A stretch of 18,438 bases of DNA from Anaerolineaceae bacterium (GCA_003448875.1 DLXG01000161.1:11969-30406), one strand, 5' to 3'; positions 6,232-14,123 are shown, numbered from the stretch's first letter. The notes: a model not told the origin generated them from the letters alone. Program-made: numbers and translations.

Positions 6232-8019
6232 TTATATCAGCACATCCACCACCAGTGCCAGAAAAATGAACGCCAGATACATGCTGGAATAACGATACAT
6301 GCGCCAGGCCACTTTGTTGCCCGGTTTACGCAGCACATTCCAGGCCGCATGAATCAGCCACAAACCCAAAACCACCGCAGAAATCAGGAAAACGCTGCCG
6401 CCCACCTTGAAAACCGGCATCAACAAAGTTAGGGCAACCAGTTCGAGCGTGTAAATAAAAATTTGGGTGCGGGTTTCCTTTTCGCCGCGCACGACCGGCA
6501 GCATCGGCACGCCTGCCCGGGCGTAGTCTTTGGCACGTACCAGCGCCAGCGCCCAAAAGTGCGGCGGAGTCCACATAAATACCAGCGCAAACAAGAACAG
6601 GGAGGGGATATTCAAACTGCCCGTGGCGGCTGCCCAGCCGACCAGCGGCGGTATTGCCCCCGCCCCACCACCAATGACAATATTCTGTACGGTCAGGTTC
6701 TTGAGCCAGATACTGTAAATCAATACATAATACACCATACCCGCTACCGAAAGCAGCGCAGCCAGCAGGTTAACATATCCCGCCAGAATGAAAAACGCTG
6801 CCAGACAGGCACTGATGCCGTAGGCGAGACCCTCCGCAGGAGTGAGAATGCCGGACGGAATCGGGCGTTTAGCCGTCCGCTGCATCGCCCCATCAATCCG
6901 CCGGTCAATATATTGATTGAGCGCGCTGGAACCGCCCGCCGCCAATGCACCGCCGATCAATGTCCATAGAGTCAACTCTATGGATGGAATCGTTTTACCA
7001 CCTACCACCATACCGGCATAGGTTGTCACCAAAAGCAGCGCCACAATGATCGGTTTGTTCAGCATGAGGTAGGCTCTTAACCGTTCTCTCCCATAGACAC
7101 GCGGCAGGACAGCCGATTGCTTTTCTTCTATTTCGCTTTTTCCGAGCCGCATGGCAGCCGTGAACAATACCACCGCTGCCACCCACACCGCTGCGGTAAT
7201 GGCTGCATGAACGACCACCAGATCGAGGGGGTATTCCCGTTGAACCTTAAGCGCGCCAATCAAGGCCTGCCCGGCGAACAACACCATCAGCGCACTGGCA
7301 GAACTCAGCACAAGCGGATGGTCAAAATAGGAGCGGCGCGCCAGCAGATACGTTGCAGCAACCGCCAGCCCAGCCAGCAAAGTCAGCAGCCGATGCCCCA
7401 GTGCCAGCCAGCCCAAAGCGGTGGAAGGCAGTCCGCCGCCACAAAGAGGAAAGCCTGCACAGGCGCTTCCGGCATCCAGCCGCGCAATTAAGACCCCCGA
7501 AATCATTAAACCAAACACCAGCAAAAGGACTGCCAGTGAGCGGCGCTTCAGAACAGATGGGGAAGAGGAACGATTAATTTGATTTTTTGGCAAAAACGAC
7601 ACAATCAAAGCCTCGCTGAGCAGAGCCAACGTCATTAACGCCGCTGCCAGGTGGCCGGCTGCAAGCCAGACTGAACCCGTCTGGTCTACCAGCCCGACTC
7701 CCAATCCTGCCTGAAGCAGAAACAATCCCGAAGCAACGGTTAGACTGATTTTGATCCGATCCCTTTGACGGCTCAGCCACATCCAAGCCGTCAAAGAGAT
7801 AGTGACCAGACCGCCAAAAGCCGCAATCAAACGATGCACCATTTCCACCCGCTCGGCCATCTCAACGGGAATAACCCATTGGCCAGAACAGGTCGGAAAA
7901 TCCGTACAGCCCTGACCGGCAGGGTTAAACCGCATCCCATACCCAATCATCAGAGAAATAAAGGTCAAAATAGCCGCTGTTAATAGCCATTTACGCAGGT
8001 GTTGATTCTCAGTGCTCAT
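6232..8019 (-). CDS. ctaAB: Heme A synthase / heme O synthase fusion (CtaA-CtaB)
   Basis: One 595-residue membrane protein carries both steps of heme A synthesis. Residues 1-290 are CtaA (COX15-like): four conserved heme-binding histidines H62, H123, H209 and H271, plus two extracytoplasmic cysteine pairs C38/C44 and C187/C193. Residues 310-595 are CtaB, protoheme IX farnesyltransferase: the prenyl-diphosphate motif N368QYIDRRIDGAMQRT with D372 and D376, and the second motif DYARAGVPMLPV from D498. The linker is about residues 291-312. The start at 8019 is chosen because GGGGAGG lies six bases upstream; an in-frame ATG at 8055 would add 12 residues inside the SURF1 gene. It overlaps SURF1 by 11 bases. 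No frameshift is seen at the domain junction. Confidence 0.93.
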   Translation of the reverse strand: MSTENQHLRKWLLTAAILTFISLMIGYGMRFNPAGQGCTDFPTCSGQWVIPVEMAERVEMVHRLIAAFGGLVTISLTAWMWLSRQRDRIKISLTVASGLFLLQAGLGVGLVDQTGSVWLAAGHLAAALMTLALLSEALIVSFLPKNQINRSSSPSVLKRRSLAVLLLVFGLMISGVLIARLDAGSACAGFPLCGGGLPSTALGWLALGHRLLTLLAGLAVAATYLLARRSYFDHPLVLSSASALMVLFAGQALIGALKVQREYPLDLVVVHAAITAAVWVAAVVLFTAAMRLGKSEIEEKQSAVLPRVYGRERLRAYLMLNKPIIVALLLVTTYAGMVVGGKTIPSIELTLWTLIGGALAAGGSSALNQYIDRRIDGAMQRTAKRPIPSGILTPAEGLAYGISACLAAFFILAGYVNLLAALLSVAGMVYYVLIYSIWLKNLTVQNIVIGGGAGAIPPLVGWAAATGSLNIPSLFLFALVFMWTPPHFWALALVRAKDYARAGVPMLPVVRGEKETRTQIFIYTLELVALTLLMPVFKVGGSVFLISAVVLGLWLIHAAWNVLRKPGNKVAWRMYRYSSMYLAFIFLALVVDVLI

Positions 8020-8818
8020 AAATTTCCTCCCCAGAATGAACGGTCTCTTCTTCATCCATGCTCGTGTGAATTGTGTTTGTTTTCAATTGCTTACGCACAA
8101 AAAAGGGGTAGCCTACTGCCAGAATTGCCGCAAATGCAAACCACTGCAAGGCATACCCAAAATGCGGGCCTTCGGTGATTTCGATTTCCGGCAGAGAAGG
8201 GTACGGCGGGTTTAAGGCGCTTCCCTGCGGGGCCTGTTGAATCCAGACCGGCAGCAGGTTCAAGCCGGTTTCAGTGCGCCAGCGCTCCAAATCAATCCAG
8301 TTCCAGGCCTGAGGGACGGGTTGATTGGGGTTTGGCGGAGGGTCGGCCATGCCGCCAATCGCCGGTTTGGGCAGCGGCCGCCGAATCATCCCCATCAGCG
8401 AAACCTGACCACTCTGGCGGTATTGCAGCCGGCTTTTGGCATCTGCTTCTCCCAGCGGTATCCAGCCGCGGTCTACATACACAAACCAATCTGTGCCTTC
8501 AATCCGCATGGGTGTCAACAAGTGGTAACCCGGCTGATTGTCCCAGACCTGATTCCGCCAGAGAAACTCATGCTCAAAATCATATTCTCCGCTGACCTGC
8601 ACAGTGCGGTATTCCATGTCAAACAATTCACTGACAGGCAAATTCTGGTTCAAATCTAGCGGGGGTGAATTTAACTGGCTCAAGATGCGTTGGTTGAGCT
8701 CACGCCGCCATTCCAACCGCTCCAATTGCCAGAAACCCAGCCGAATCATAACGATCACTGCGGCAAGCACCAGCAGCGTGGTTAAAATCCAGCGCAGGGT
8801 CAACAATTTGCGAATCAT
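8009..8818 (-). CDS. SURF1-family cytochrome c oxidase assembly protein
   Basis: SURF1/Shy1 proteins assist delivery of heme A to oxidase subunit I. The 269-residue protein has an N-terminal TM helix (about residues 10-26) followed by LGFWQLERLEWR, the family's N-terminal signature. A large extracytoplasmic domain contains YVDRGWIPLG, and the C-terminal TM helix begins HFGYALQWFAFAAI, the family's C-terminal signature. A charged, acidic tail ends the protein. Its gene lies between the cupredoxin-like gene (six bases upstream) and ctaA-ctaB (11-base overlap), exactly where an assembly factor for the same oxidase is expected. Shine-Dalgarno is weak. Confidence 0.92.
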   Translation of the reverse strand: MIRKLLTLRWILTTLLVLAAVIVMIRLGFWQLERLEWRRELNQRILSQLNSPPLDLNQNLPVSELFDMEYRTVQVSGEYDFEHEFLWRNQVWDNQPGYHLLTPMRIEGTDWFVYVDRGWIPLGEADAKSRLQYRQSGQVSLMGMIRRPLPKPAIGGMADPPPNPNQPVPQAWNWIDLERWRTETGLNLLPVWIQQAPQGSALNPPYPSLPEIEITEGPHFGYALQWFAFAAILAVGYPFFVRKQLKTNTIHTSMDEEETVHSGEEIYEH

Positions 8819-8824
8819 AAGGTT

Positions 8825-9346
8825 CTATCCGGCCTCGCCCGCGATGTTTTCAACCTCGTTTCCGGGCAGAGGTTTAACCACCAGTGTGTATAACCACAAT
8901 AAAATCCACGTAGGAAAGCCTATCGAGACAATCCCAAACACCCGGTCTGAGGCTTTGGCACGCGGCAACACATCAATCCCCAAAGCACGGGATTGCTGGA
9001 AACTGCACTCCATCGTGTACTGGCTGGGGCGGTCAAGCGTCATCCGGCTGGCCGAACCCGGCAGCACCCACAACGGTCCCAATTGATGAGACACTTCATC
9101 CAGATTACGGACGAGCAGGGTATCGCCTTCCACAAAGCGCATTTCTGGTAAAGCGGGTCCCTCTCCACCTCTGGCGATGCGCTCCGCCGTCCCAGCCGGT
9201 ATCAGTATTTCAACCGTTTGGGGCGGACGTTCACTGCGATCTTTGACCAGTTGATACGAAACTTCGCTGACCACAAAGGCAAAAACCGAACTGATCAGCA
9301 AACTCCACCACAAACGCCGTAAGGCTGCCTGCACCGTCGGAGACAT
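8825..9346 (-). CDS. Unrecognised membrane protein with a degenerate cupredoxin-like domain
   Basis: 173 residues: N-terminal TM helix (about 11-33), an extracytoplasmic domain (about 44-128) and a C-terminal TM helix (about 136-157), ending in an acidic tail. The domain shows a cupredoxin-like order of elements: VEILIPAGT, then FVEGDTLLVRNLDEVSHQLG, a PGS turn and YTMECSF. H87 and C114 fall where type-1 copper ligands usually lie, but the second histidine and the methionine expected just after the cysteine are missing. It starts one base after the sco stop with GGAG seven bases upstream, and precedes SURF1, so a role in copper handling or oxidase assembly is plausible. I do not recognise the family; the cupredoxin assignment rests on pattern only. 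Confidence 0.8.
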   Translation of the reverse strand: MSPTVQAALRRLWWSLLISSVFAFVVSEVSYQLVKDRSERPPQTVEILIPAGTAERIARGGEGPALPEMRFVEGDTLLVRNLDEVSHQLGPLWVLPGSASRMTLDRPSQYTMECSFQQSRALGIDVLPRAKASDRVFGIVSIGFPTWILLWLYTLVVKPLPGNEVENIAGEAG

Positions 9347-9347
9347 C

Positions 9348-9947
9348 TTACTTCTCCTTCAAAATCTGGCGAATATCCGCAGCAATGTCTTGTGGAGGTG
9401 TTCCGTAGGAATAGGTCAGGCGCAAATTGCCCGCCGGGTCTATCAAATACACCCGGGTCGAATGATCTACCAGATAACCCAAGGCACTTTGCCCCTCTTG
9501 AATCTGGCGATATACCCCGTAAGCCTTCCAGACCGGCGATAATTCTTCTTCGCTGCCAGAAAGGCCGATAAATTGCGGGTCAAAGCCGGCCGCGTAGGAT
9601 TGAGTTCGTTCGGGGCTGTCCCGCTGGGGGTCAACCGTAATGAAAACCACCTCGAGAAGGTCGGCATAAGCGGCTAACTCGGCCTTGACTCGCTTCATCT
9701 CAGCCATGGTAGCGGGACAAAAATCCGGGCAAGTGGTGTAACCAAAGAATAATAAGATTAACTTACCCTGCTGGTCACTTAGCCAATAGAGCGAACCATC
9801 GGCGCGGCTGAGTTCAATGGCCGGAGCAGGAACTGGTGGATCGATCAGTGATCCATGAAAGGAATACGGGCGGGCGAAAGCCACCAGCCATACTCCCAGC
9901 AAGCCGACTAAAACTGCTCCAAAAACCAGCCAGACCGTCCGCTGCAT
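9348..9947 (-). CDS. sco: SCO1/SenC-family copper chaperone
   Basis: A membrane-anchored thioredoxin-fold protein that loads or reduces the CuA site of oxidase subunit II. In 199 residues there is an N-terminal TM anchor (about 5-25), then the domain with the copper site motif TTCPDFCP (C73 and C77), the FITVDPQRDSPERT segment and H162 in VDHSTRV, completing the Cys-Cys-His copper site. All ligands are intact. GGGAG lies just upstream of the ATG. It sits directly downstream of coxC in the oxidase operon, in keeping with the CuA centre in CoxB. Confidence 0.95.
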   Translation of the reverse strand: MQRTVWLVFGAVLVGLLGVWLVAFARPYSFHGSLIDPPVPAPAIELSRADGSLYWLSDQQGKLILLFFGYTTCPDFCPATMAEMKRVKAELAAYADLLEVVFITVDPQRDSPERTQSYAAGFDPQFIGLSGSEEELSPVWKAYGVYRQIQEGQSALGYLVDHSTRVYLIDPAGNLRLTYSYGTPPQDIAADIRQILKEK

Positions 9948-9964
9948 TCCAACTCCCGTTTATC

Positions 9965-10534
9965 TCAGAGTGTTCCAATCAGGTACAGCGCAGGGTAGAA
10001 GAAAATCCACACCACATCTACAAAGTGCCAGTAATTTACGGCGGCTTCTACTCCCCAATGCTTTTCAGGGCTGTAATGCCCCTTCAAGCCGTTGCGGTAG
10101 ACAATGAACAAAAAGATGACACCGGTCAACACATGGAAAGCGTGCATACCGGTCATCATAAAGAACACCGCCCCTTCCGGGCCATCGGCCGGGCCAAACG
10201 GGGCAAGCCGCCACTCAAAACCTACCACACCCACCAGAAAGGTAATCCCCAGCAGCATGGTGATAAAAATACTGCTCAGAAAACCTTTGCGGTTGCCTTT
10301 GGAAATCTGCACTTCGGCGCGATTGGCAAAAAACGAACTGATCAACAGCACCGAAGTAACAATCAAGCCGAGTTCCTGTTCCAGATGGGGGCGTTTGTCT
10401 CCCAGCAGGTAAAAACGGGTCACCAGCAACGCCGCAAACACAAAAGAGTCCGAAAGGAGGAACAACCACAGACCAAGCCGATTGTTGGCCAGTTTTTGTT
10501 TATAGGTTGTCAGGGCTGCTTCTGGTGTGCTCAT
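9965..10534 (-). CDS. coxC: Cytochrome c oxidase subunit III
   Basis: 189-residue five-helix form of subunit III, lacking the first two helices of the seven-helix mitochondrial type. Recognisable segments are NRLGLWLFLLSDSFVFAALL at the N-terminus, MTGMHAFHVLTGVIFL in the middle, and VNYWHFVDVVWIFFYPALYL at the C-terminus, the family signature. The ATG immediately follows the stop of the subunit IV gene with no spacing, so translation is coupled. The oxidase subunits appear in the order II, I, IV, III. Confidence 0.95.
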   Translation of the reverse strand: MSTPEAALTTYKQKLANNRLGLWLFLLSDSFVFAALLVTRFYLLGDKRPHLEQELGLIVTSVLLISSFFANRAEVQISKGNRKGFLSSIFITMLLGITFLVGVVGFEWRLAPFGPADGPEGAVFFMMTGMHAFHVLTGVIFLFIVYRNGLKGHYSPEKHWGVEAAVNYWHFVDVVWIFFYPALYLIGTL

Positions 10535-10738
10535 TTAGTGCTCTCCTTCCGAGCGAAAGACCCGCCCGATATGCATGAAGTAAACCAGCACCAGTCCGGC
10601 TTTCAGAAGCGCCACAATCCACAGGAAAATCGCAGCGGCTTCATGTGTCCCAAGGTAGTATTCGATTACTGTCAGAACGGCCAGCCCCAGAAAGACCAGC
10701 ACCCCTCGTTTGAGTTCATCCAATTTCGCTGATTGCAT
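10535..10738 (-). CDS. ctaF: Small cytochrome c oxidase subunit IV (prokaryotic type)
   Basis: 67 residues with two or three short hydrophobic segments and the C-terminal signature LLKAGLVLVYFMHI typical of prokaryotic cytochrome c oxidase subunit IV proteins. AAGGAGGAG lies upstream of the ATG, overlapping the coxA stop. Located between coxA and coxC, the usual place for this subunit in caa3 clusters. Role is structural; not needed for the redox centres. Confidence 0.88.
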   Translation of the reverse strand: MQSAKLDELKRGVLVFLGLAVLTVIEYYLGTHEAAAIFLWIVALLKAGLVLVYFMHIGRVFRSEGEH

Positions 10739-10749
10739 TATTCTCCTCC

Positions 10750-12597
10750 TTAATCCCCTGCCTGCTGGGGCAGAATTTCAACATATCGGGCACCTTTCAA
10801 ACCGTAGTCATAGGGATCGCCCACGACCCGAATTGGCTGAGGGTAGTTGTGCATCGGCGCGGGCGTGGGCAGTACCGTCCATTCCGGGGAACGAGATTGC
10901 CACACATTCTCGGTAACCACCTCACCGCGTTTGGCGCTGACAAATAAATTGATCAGGAAAATCAATACCGAGAGAGCCACCATAAAACCGGCAATGGTGA
11001 TAATGAGATGAGCCGTTTCAAAGCCCTGAGCCGGGTCATAATCCGCAATGCGGCGGCGCATGCCCAGCAGTCCTATCTGCATCTGGCCAAAGGACATGAT
11101 CAGAAAACCGGGCGTCAGCATATAAAAGTGGATCTTGCCCAACAGGTCGTTCATCTTCCGGCCGGTAACTTTGGGATACCAGTAGTAAATTGCCGCAAAC
11201 AACGGGAAGATGAATCCCCCAAACATTGTGGCGTGAAAATGGCCAACCACAAAATAGCTATCGTGCATGTGCAGGTTGGTTGAAACCGTACCCAACGGCG
11301 GGCCGCTCAACCCTCCCATCAAGAACACAATAATTGCTCCGATGATGAACAACATCGGAACCTGGAAGCGAATGCGTCCCATCCACATGGTTGCGACCCA
11401 CGAGAAAAACTTAATCCCGGTTGGGACAGCCACCAGCAGCGTAGAATACATAAACGGCACACGCAGGTACTCTTCCATACCGGAGGTGAACATGTGATGT
11501 GCCCATACCAGAAAACCGACTAAGGCGATGCCCAGCGAGGACATGGCCACCCACTTGTAACCGAACAGTGGTTTACGCACAAACACCGGCAGCAGCTCAC
11601 TGATAATTCCCAAACCGGGCAGAACAAAGATATACACCGCCGGATGGGAATAAAACCAGAACAAATGCTGGAATAGAATCGGGTTTCCGCCTTTGGTGGC
11701 GTCGAAGAAACTCATTCCAAACAGACGCTCGAAACTGACCATCTGGAACGAGGTGCCGATCAACTGGGTAGCAGTCAGGGCGATGATGGATGTTGCCAGG
11801 GTTGCCCATGCAAAAATCGGCATACGGAACATTTTCATTCCGGGAGCACGCATCCGTAAAATGGTGACGATGAGATTCAATGCGCCCAAAATAGACGACC
11901 AGCCCGCAAAGAACACTGCCACAAAGAACATCTGCATTCCCATCGGCGCGCGGATGCTGAGCGGGGGGTATCCTGTCCAGCCCGTATCGAAACCGCCGGT
12001 GAAAATTGCCGAAACCAACACCAGCGAGGCCGGCACGGCCAGCCAGAACGAAAAGGCATTCAGACGCGGGAAGGCCATGTCTTTCGCCCCAATCAAGAGC
12101 GGCACGGCGTAATTGGACATAGCCGAAATGCCCATCAGAATTGATACAATCAGGGTCATGCCGTGCATACCGATCAGGGTATTGAAGAAATTTAAGGTAA
12201 CCCACTGCATCCCGGTTTGCACCAATTCCACCCGGAAAATCAACGCGAAGGAACCGCCTACCACGAGTAAAAAGAGCGATAGAAAGGCATACTGTACTCC
12301 AATCACTTTGTGGTCAAGGCTGTAGCCAAAATAGCGTTTGACCCCCGGCTCTTCATGAATCTCCTCCGGGTCGGGAGTTTCTTCGCCTTTCGCCCACGCA
12401 AACCAATCGCGGAAAGCGCCAATGCCAATTAAGAAACCGATAATCCCTAACGCCGCACCCACCACCCAGGCCGGTTCAGCTTTATATGCCAGTCCCATTA
12501 AAGCGCGGATGCCGGTTACCAGTCCTATGCCGGCTGCCCAGCCAACGATCTGACCGATCAAACCCCGCAAAATTCCGTAAGACAAAATACCTTTCAT
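10750..12597 (-). CDS. coxA: Cytochrome c oxidase subunit I, A2-type, with N-terminal two-helix extension
   Basis: The catalytic heme-copper subunit, 615 residues. Ligands are all present: H145 and H455 for low-spin heme a, H453 for heme a3, and H318, H367 and H368 for CuB, with Y322 able to form the His-Tyr cross-link. The helix VI motif is WFYSHPAVY: the usual glutamate of HPEVY is alanine (A320), and Y316-S317 precede the histidine, the signature of A2-type oxidases such as those of Thermus and Rhodothermus. K-channel lysine K396 (PTGIKFFSW) and D-channel residues N162, D173 and N180 are kept. Residues 1-85 form an extra N-terminal part with two predicted TM helices before the standard core. 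GGAGAGG lies seven bases before the ATG. Confidence 0.97.
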   Translation of the reverse strand: MKGILSYGILRGLIGQIVGWAAGIGLVTGIRALMGLAYKAEPAWVVGAALGIIGFLIGIGAFRDWFAWAKGEETPDPEEIHEEPGVKRYFGYSLDHKVIGVQYAFLSLFLLVVGGSFALIFRVELVQTGMQWVTLNFFNTLIGMHGMTLIVSILMGISAMSNYAVPLLIGAKDMAFPRLNAFSFWLAVPASLVLVSAIFTGGFDTGWTGYPPLSIRAPMGMQMFFVAVFFAGWSSILGALNLIVTILRMRAPGMKMFRMPIFAWATLATSIIALTATQLIGTSFQMVSFERLFGMSFFDATKGGNPILFQHLFWFYSHPAVYIFVLPGLGIISELLPVFVRKPLFGYKWVAMSSLGIALVGFLVWAHHMFTSGMEEYLRVPFMYSTLLVAVPTGIKFFSWVATMWMGRIRFQVPMLFIIGAIIVFLMGGLSGPPLGTVSTNLHMHDSYFVVGHFHATMFGGFIFPLFAAIYYWYPKVTGRKMNDLLGKIHFYMLTPGFLIMSFGQMQIGLLGMRRRIADYDPAQGFETAHLIITIAGFMVALSVLIFLINLFVSAKRGEVVTENVWQSRSPEWTVLPTPAPMHNYPQPIRVVGDPYDYGLKGARYVEILPQQAGD

Positions 12598-12618
12598 AAG
12601 TCTGCCTCTCCTCGAAGA

Positions 12619-14037
12619 TTATTTGAGCGACTTGATGTATTCAATAATTTCCAGAATTTGCTGCTCTGGAATGGTGTCCTGATAAATTTGCGGCATGACC
12701 CCCGGCGCAAATCCCTTAGGAACCTGCGCATTGGGATTGATAATGGCCGTTAATAAATACTCATCATCCACAGTTACCACCGAACCATCAGTGAGCTCGT
12801 GGGTCAGTCCGTACAAACCTTTCCAGGTCGGGCCAACATTTGGGGAACCATCTACCGAGTGGCAGGAAAGACAACCGTTATTACGTGCCCAGACTTCCCC
12901 GCGCGCCACCGGGTCAGCCCCCAGCGCGGCCAGTTGATCCTGTACCCACTGGTCGAACTCCGCCTGAGTGACCACAATCACCGGCGACTCCATGTAAGCA
13001 TGGGATGTGCCGCACATTTCCGCGCAGCGCACTTTAAATTCACCCAGTTCGGTAGGGGTAACCCGCAATTCACGCACCAGATTTTCACCCGGCAGGGTAT
13101 CCTGCTTGACGCGAAATTCCGGCACCCAGAAGGAATGAATCACATCCAGCGAGGTCAGTTTCAAGTGAGCCTGTTTGTTAACCGGCATGACCATTGTATT
13201 GGAAACAATTCCATAATCCGGATATTCAAACCGCCAGAACCACTGCCCGGCGACAACCTTGATCTCCAATGCCTGGGGATCAGCCCGCCGCGTTTCTGCC
13301 AGTGAAACCGAACCCAGATAGGCAAAATAAATCACAATGCCCAATGGGATGATCGTCCAGATAATTTCTAATGGGTTGTTGCCCTTGATGTAAGCACCAT
13401 CTTCTTCCTCACCCGGTTTGTGACGGAAAACCACAATACTGTAACCGAGGAAAACAACGATCAAGGAAAACAACAGCGAGATCATGAAGAAATGCAGGTT
13501 GAACAATTCATCAATCGGTTGCGCCTGAACACTGGCGGCAATCGGCAGCAAGGGAATATTGCTCAACAGGAAATAAATCACGGCGGTGAAAACTGCAATG
13601 AGAACACCGACAATTACAAAATGCTTCATAGATGATCTCCTCTGTATGGGGGGATGCTCGCTGGTTGCTTGTGAAAACTTTGGTAAATTCAACCAGTCCT
13701 CCGCCTGAGCAGGCGTTAAGGTGCGCCGGTCATATACCACTACCGCCCCGCTGGATTTCAACGAAACCAGCATGACCTGCATGGGTTGATCACCGGCTAC
13801 AAATTCCTGTAAAAATTCAGCACGGGAAATTGTCTTATCGTCGTAATCAAGAATGATCAGATCCGGCGACCAGTTTTGCATTTCATTCAATACGGCTTCA
13901 TTTGAATCCACCCGGCGAATTTCCAGCTGCGGGTTTTTCCACTGGCGCTGAATCATCTTCTCCAATCCCTGTCCAAACAAAGGATTGGCTGAGGCAATCA
14001 ATACCCGATGATACGGCATACTTGTTTCCTGGCTCAT
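12619..14037 (-). CDS. coxB: caa3 oxidase subunit II with C-terminal cytochrome c, reading in frame from an N-terminal pseudo-receiver domain
   Basis: The open frame encodes 472 residues. Residues 8-105 resemble a response-regulator receiver: VLIASANPLFGQGLEKMI, then SPDLIILDYDD with possible phosphoacceptor D64. The acidic pair after beta-1 is replaced by ASAN and the beta-5 lysine is missing. From M137 it is an ordinary CoxB: signal-like helix (138-160, possible cleavage near VQA), two TM helices (about 178-204 and 225-245), then the CuA domain with complete ligands H301, C338, E340, C342, H346 and M349. A cytochrome c domain follows with C389LSCH and axial M448. The ATG at 13629 has its own strong ribosome binding site, so a 336-residue CoxB (12619-13629) may be the main product. 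ATG 14019 is an alternative outer start. First gene of the oxidase operon, 21 bases before coxA. Confidence 0.93.
   Translation of the reverse strand: MSQETSMPYHRVLIASANPLFGQGLEKMIQRQWKNPQLEIRRVDSNEAVLNEMQNWSPDLIILDYDDKTISRAEFLQEFVAGDQPMQVMLVSLKSSGAVVVYDRRTLTPAQAEDWLNLPKFSQATSEHPPIQRRSSMKHFVIVGVLIAVFTAVIYFLLSNIPLLPIAASVQAQPIDELFNLHFFMISLLFSLIVVFLGYSIVVFRHKPGEEEDGAYIKGNNPLEIIWTIIPLGIVIYFAYLGSVSLAETRRADPQALEIKVVAGQWFWRFEYPDYGIVSNTMVMPVNKQAHLKLTSLDVIHSFWVPEFRVKQDTLPGENLVRELRVTPTELGEFKVRCAEMCGTSHAYMESPVIVVTQAEFDQWVQDQLAALGADPVARGEVWARNNGCLSCHSVDGSPNVGPTWKGLYGLTHELTDGSVVTVDDEYLLTAIINPNAQVPKGFAPGVMPQIYQDTIPEQQILEIIEYIKSLK
13627..13643 (-). promoter_or_regulatory. Internal ribosome binding site and ATG for coxB proper
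   Basis: AGAGGAG (13637-13643) lies seven bases before an in-frame ATG at 13629, giving MKHFVIVGVLI, a normal CoxB N-terminus. This suggests CoxB is translated separately, whether or not the upstream frame also reads through. Confidence 0.75.
13648..13653 (-). repeat. C6 homopolymer at the pseudo-receiver/CoxB junction
   Basis: Six C on the minus strand, 18 bases before the coxB ATG. With five C the upstream frame would end at a TGA overlapping the coxB ATG (ATGA); with six it fuses to coxB. The tract therefore decides whether one or two proteins are encoded. Confidence 0.85.
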
Positions 14038-14072
14038 CCTGATTCCCTGAACTTTAAATCCCGTTAGTACCC

Positions 14073-14087
14073 GTGTATAATTTACAC
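14073..14087. promoter_or_regulatory. Palindrome in the oxidase operon upstream region, candidate operator
   Basis: GTGTATAATTTACAC (plus strand) has perfect 5-base arms GTGTA/TACAC around an AT-rich centre. It lies 36 bases upstream of the ATG at 14037, between the regulator terminator and the oxidase operon. No convincing -35/-10 pair was found here, so a regulator-dependent promoter is possible. Confidence 0.4.
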
Positions 14088-14123
14088 AAAAATTGTCCGA
14101 TTATCTACACTCGGACAATTTTT
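14088..14123 (-). terminator. Intrinsic terminator after the response regulator gene
   Basis: A 13-bp perfect stem (14088-14100 with 14111-14123; core ATTGTCCGA) around a 10-base loop; on the minus strand it ends in a run of five T followed by GTG. It separates the two-component operon from the oxidase operon. The symmetrical T/A ends could let it work in both directions. Confidence 0.7.

Noticed and set aside
6231..6236. TATAAT before the DUF3311-like gene as a promoter
   Set aside because: It overlaps the ctaA-ctaB stop codon, lacks a -35, and is easily produced by the codons there; mentioned only as a possibility.
6463..6969. 168-residue open frame on the plus strand
   Set aside because: Antisense to the CtaB part of the fusion; shadow frame.
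8019..8055. Upstream ATG giving a 12-residue longer CtaA-CtaB
   Set aside because: The ATG at 8019 has an ideal Shine-Dalgarno and gives a normal CtaA N-terminus; the longer form would extend inside SURF1.
9836..10732. 298-residue open frame on the plus strand
   Set aside because: Antisense to sco, coxC and ctaF, which all have strong family signatures; its translation is rich in Gln, His and Lys with no recognisable motif.
11597..12205. 202-residue open frame on the minus strand in another frame
   Set aside because: Lies wholly inside coxA, whose heme and copper ligands fix the true frame; composition rich in Arg and His is typical of a shadow frame.
12799..13305. 168-residue open frame on the plus strand
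   Set aside because: Antisense to the CuA and cytochrome domains of coxB; no motif.
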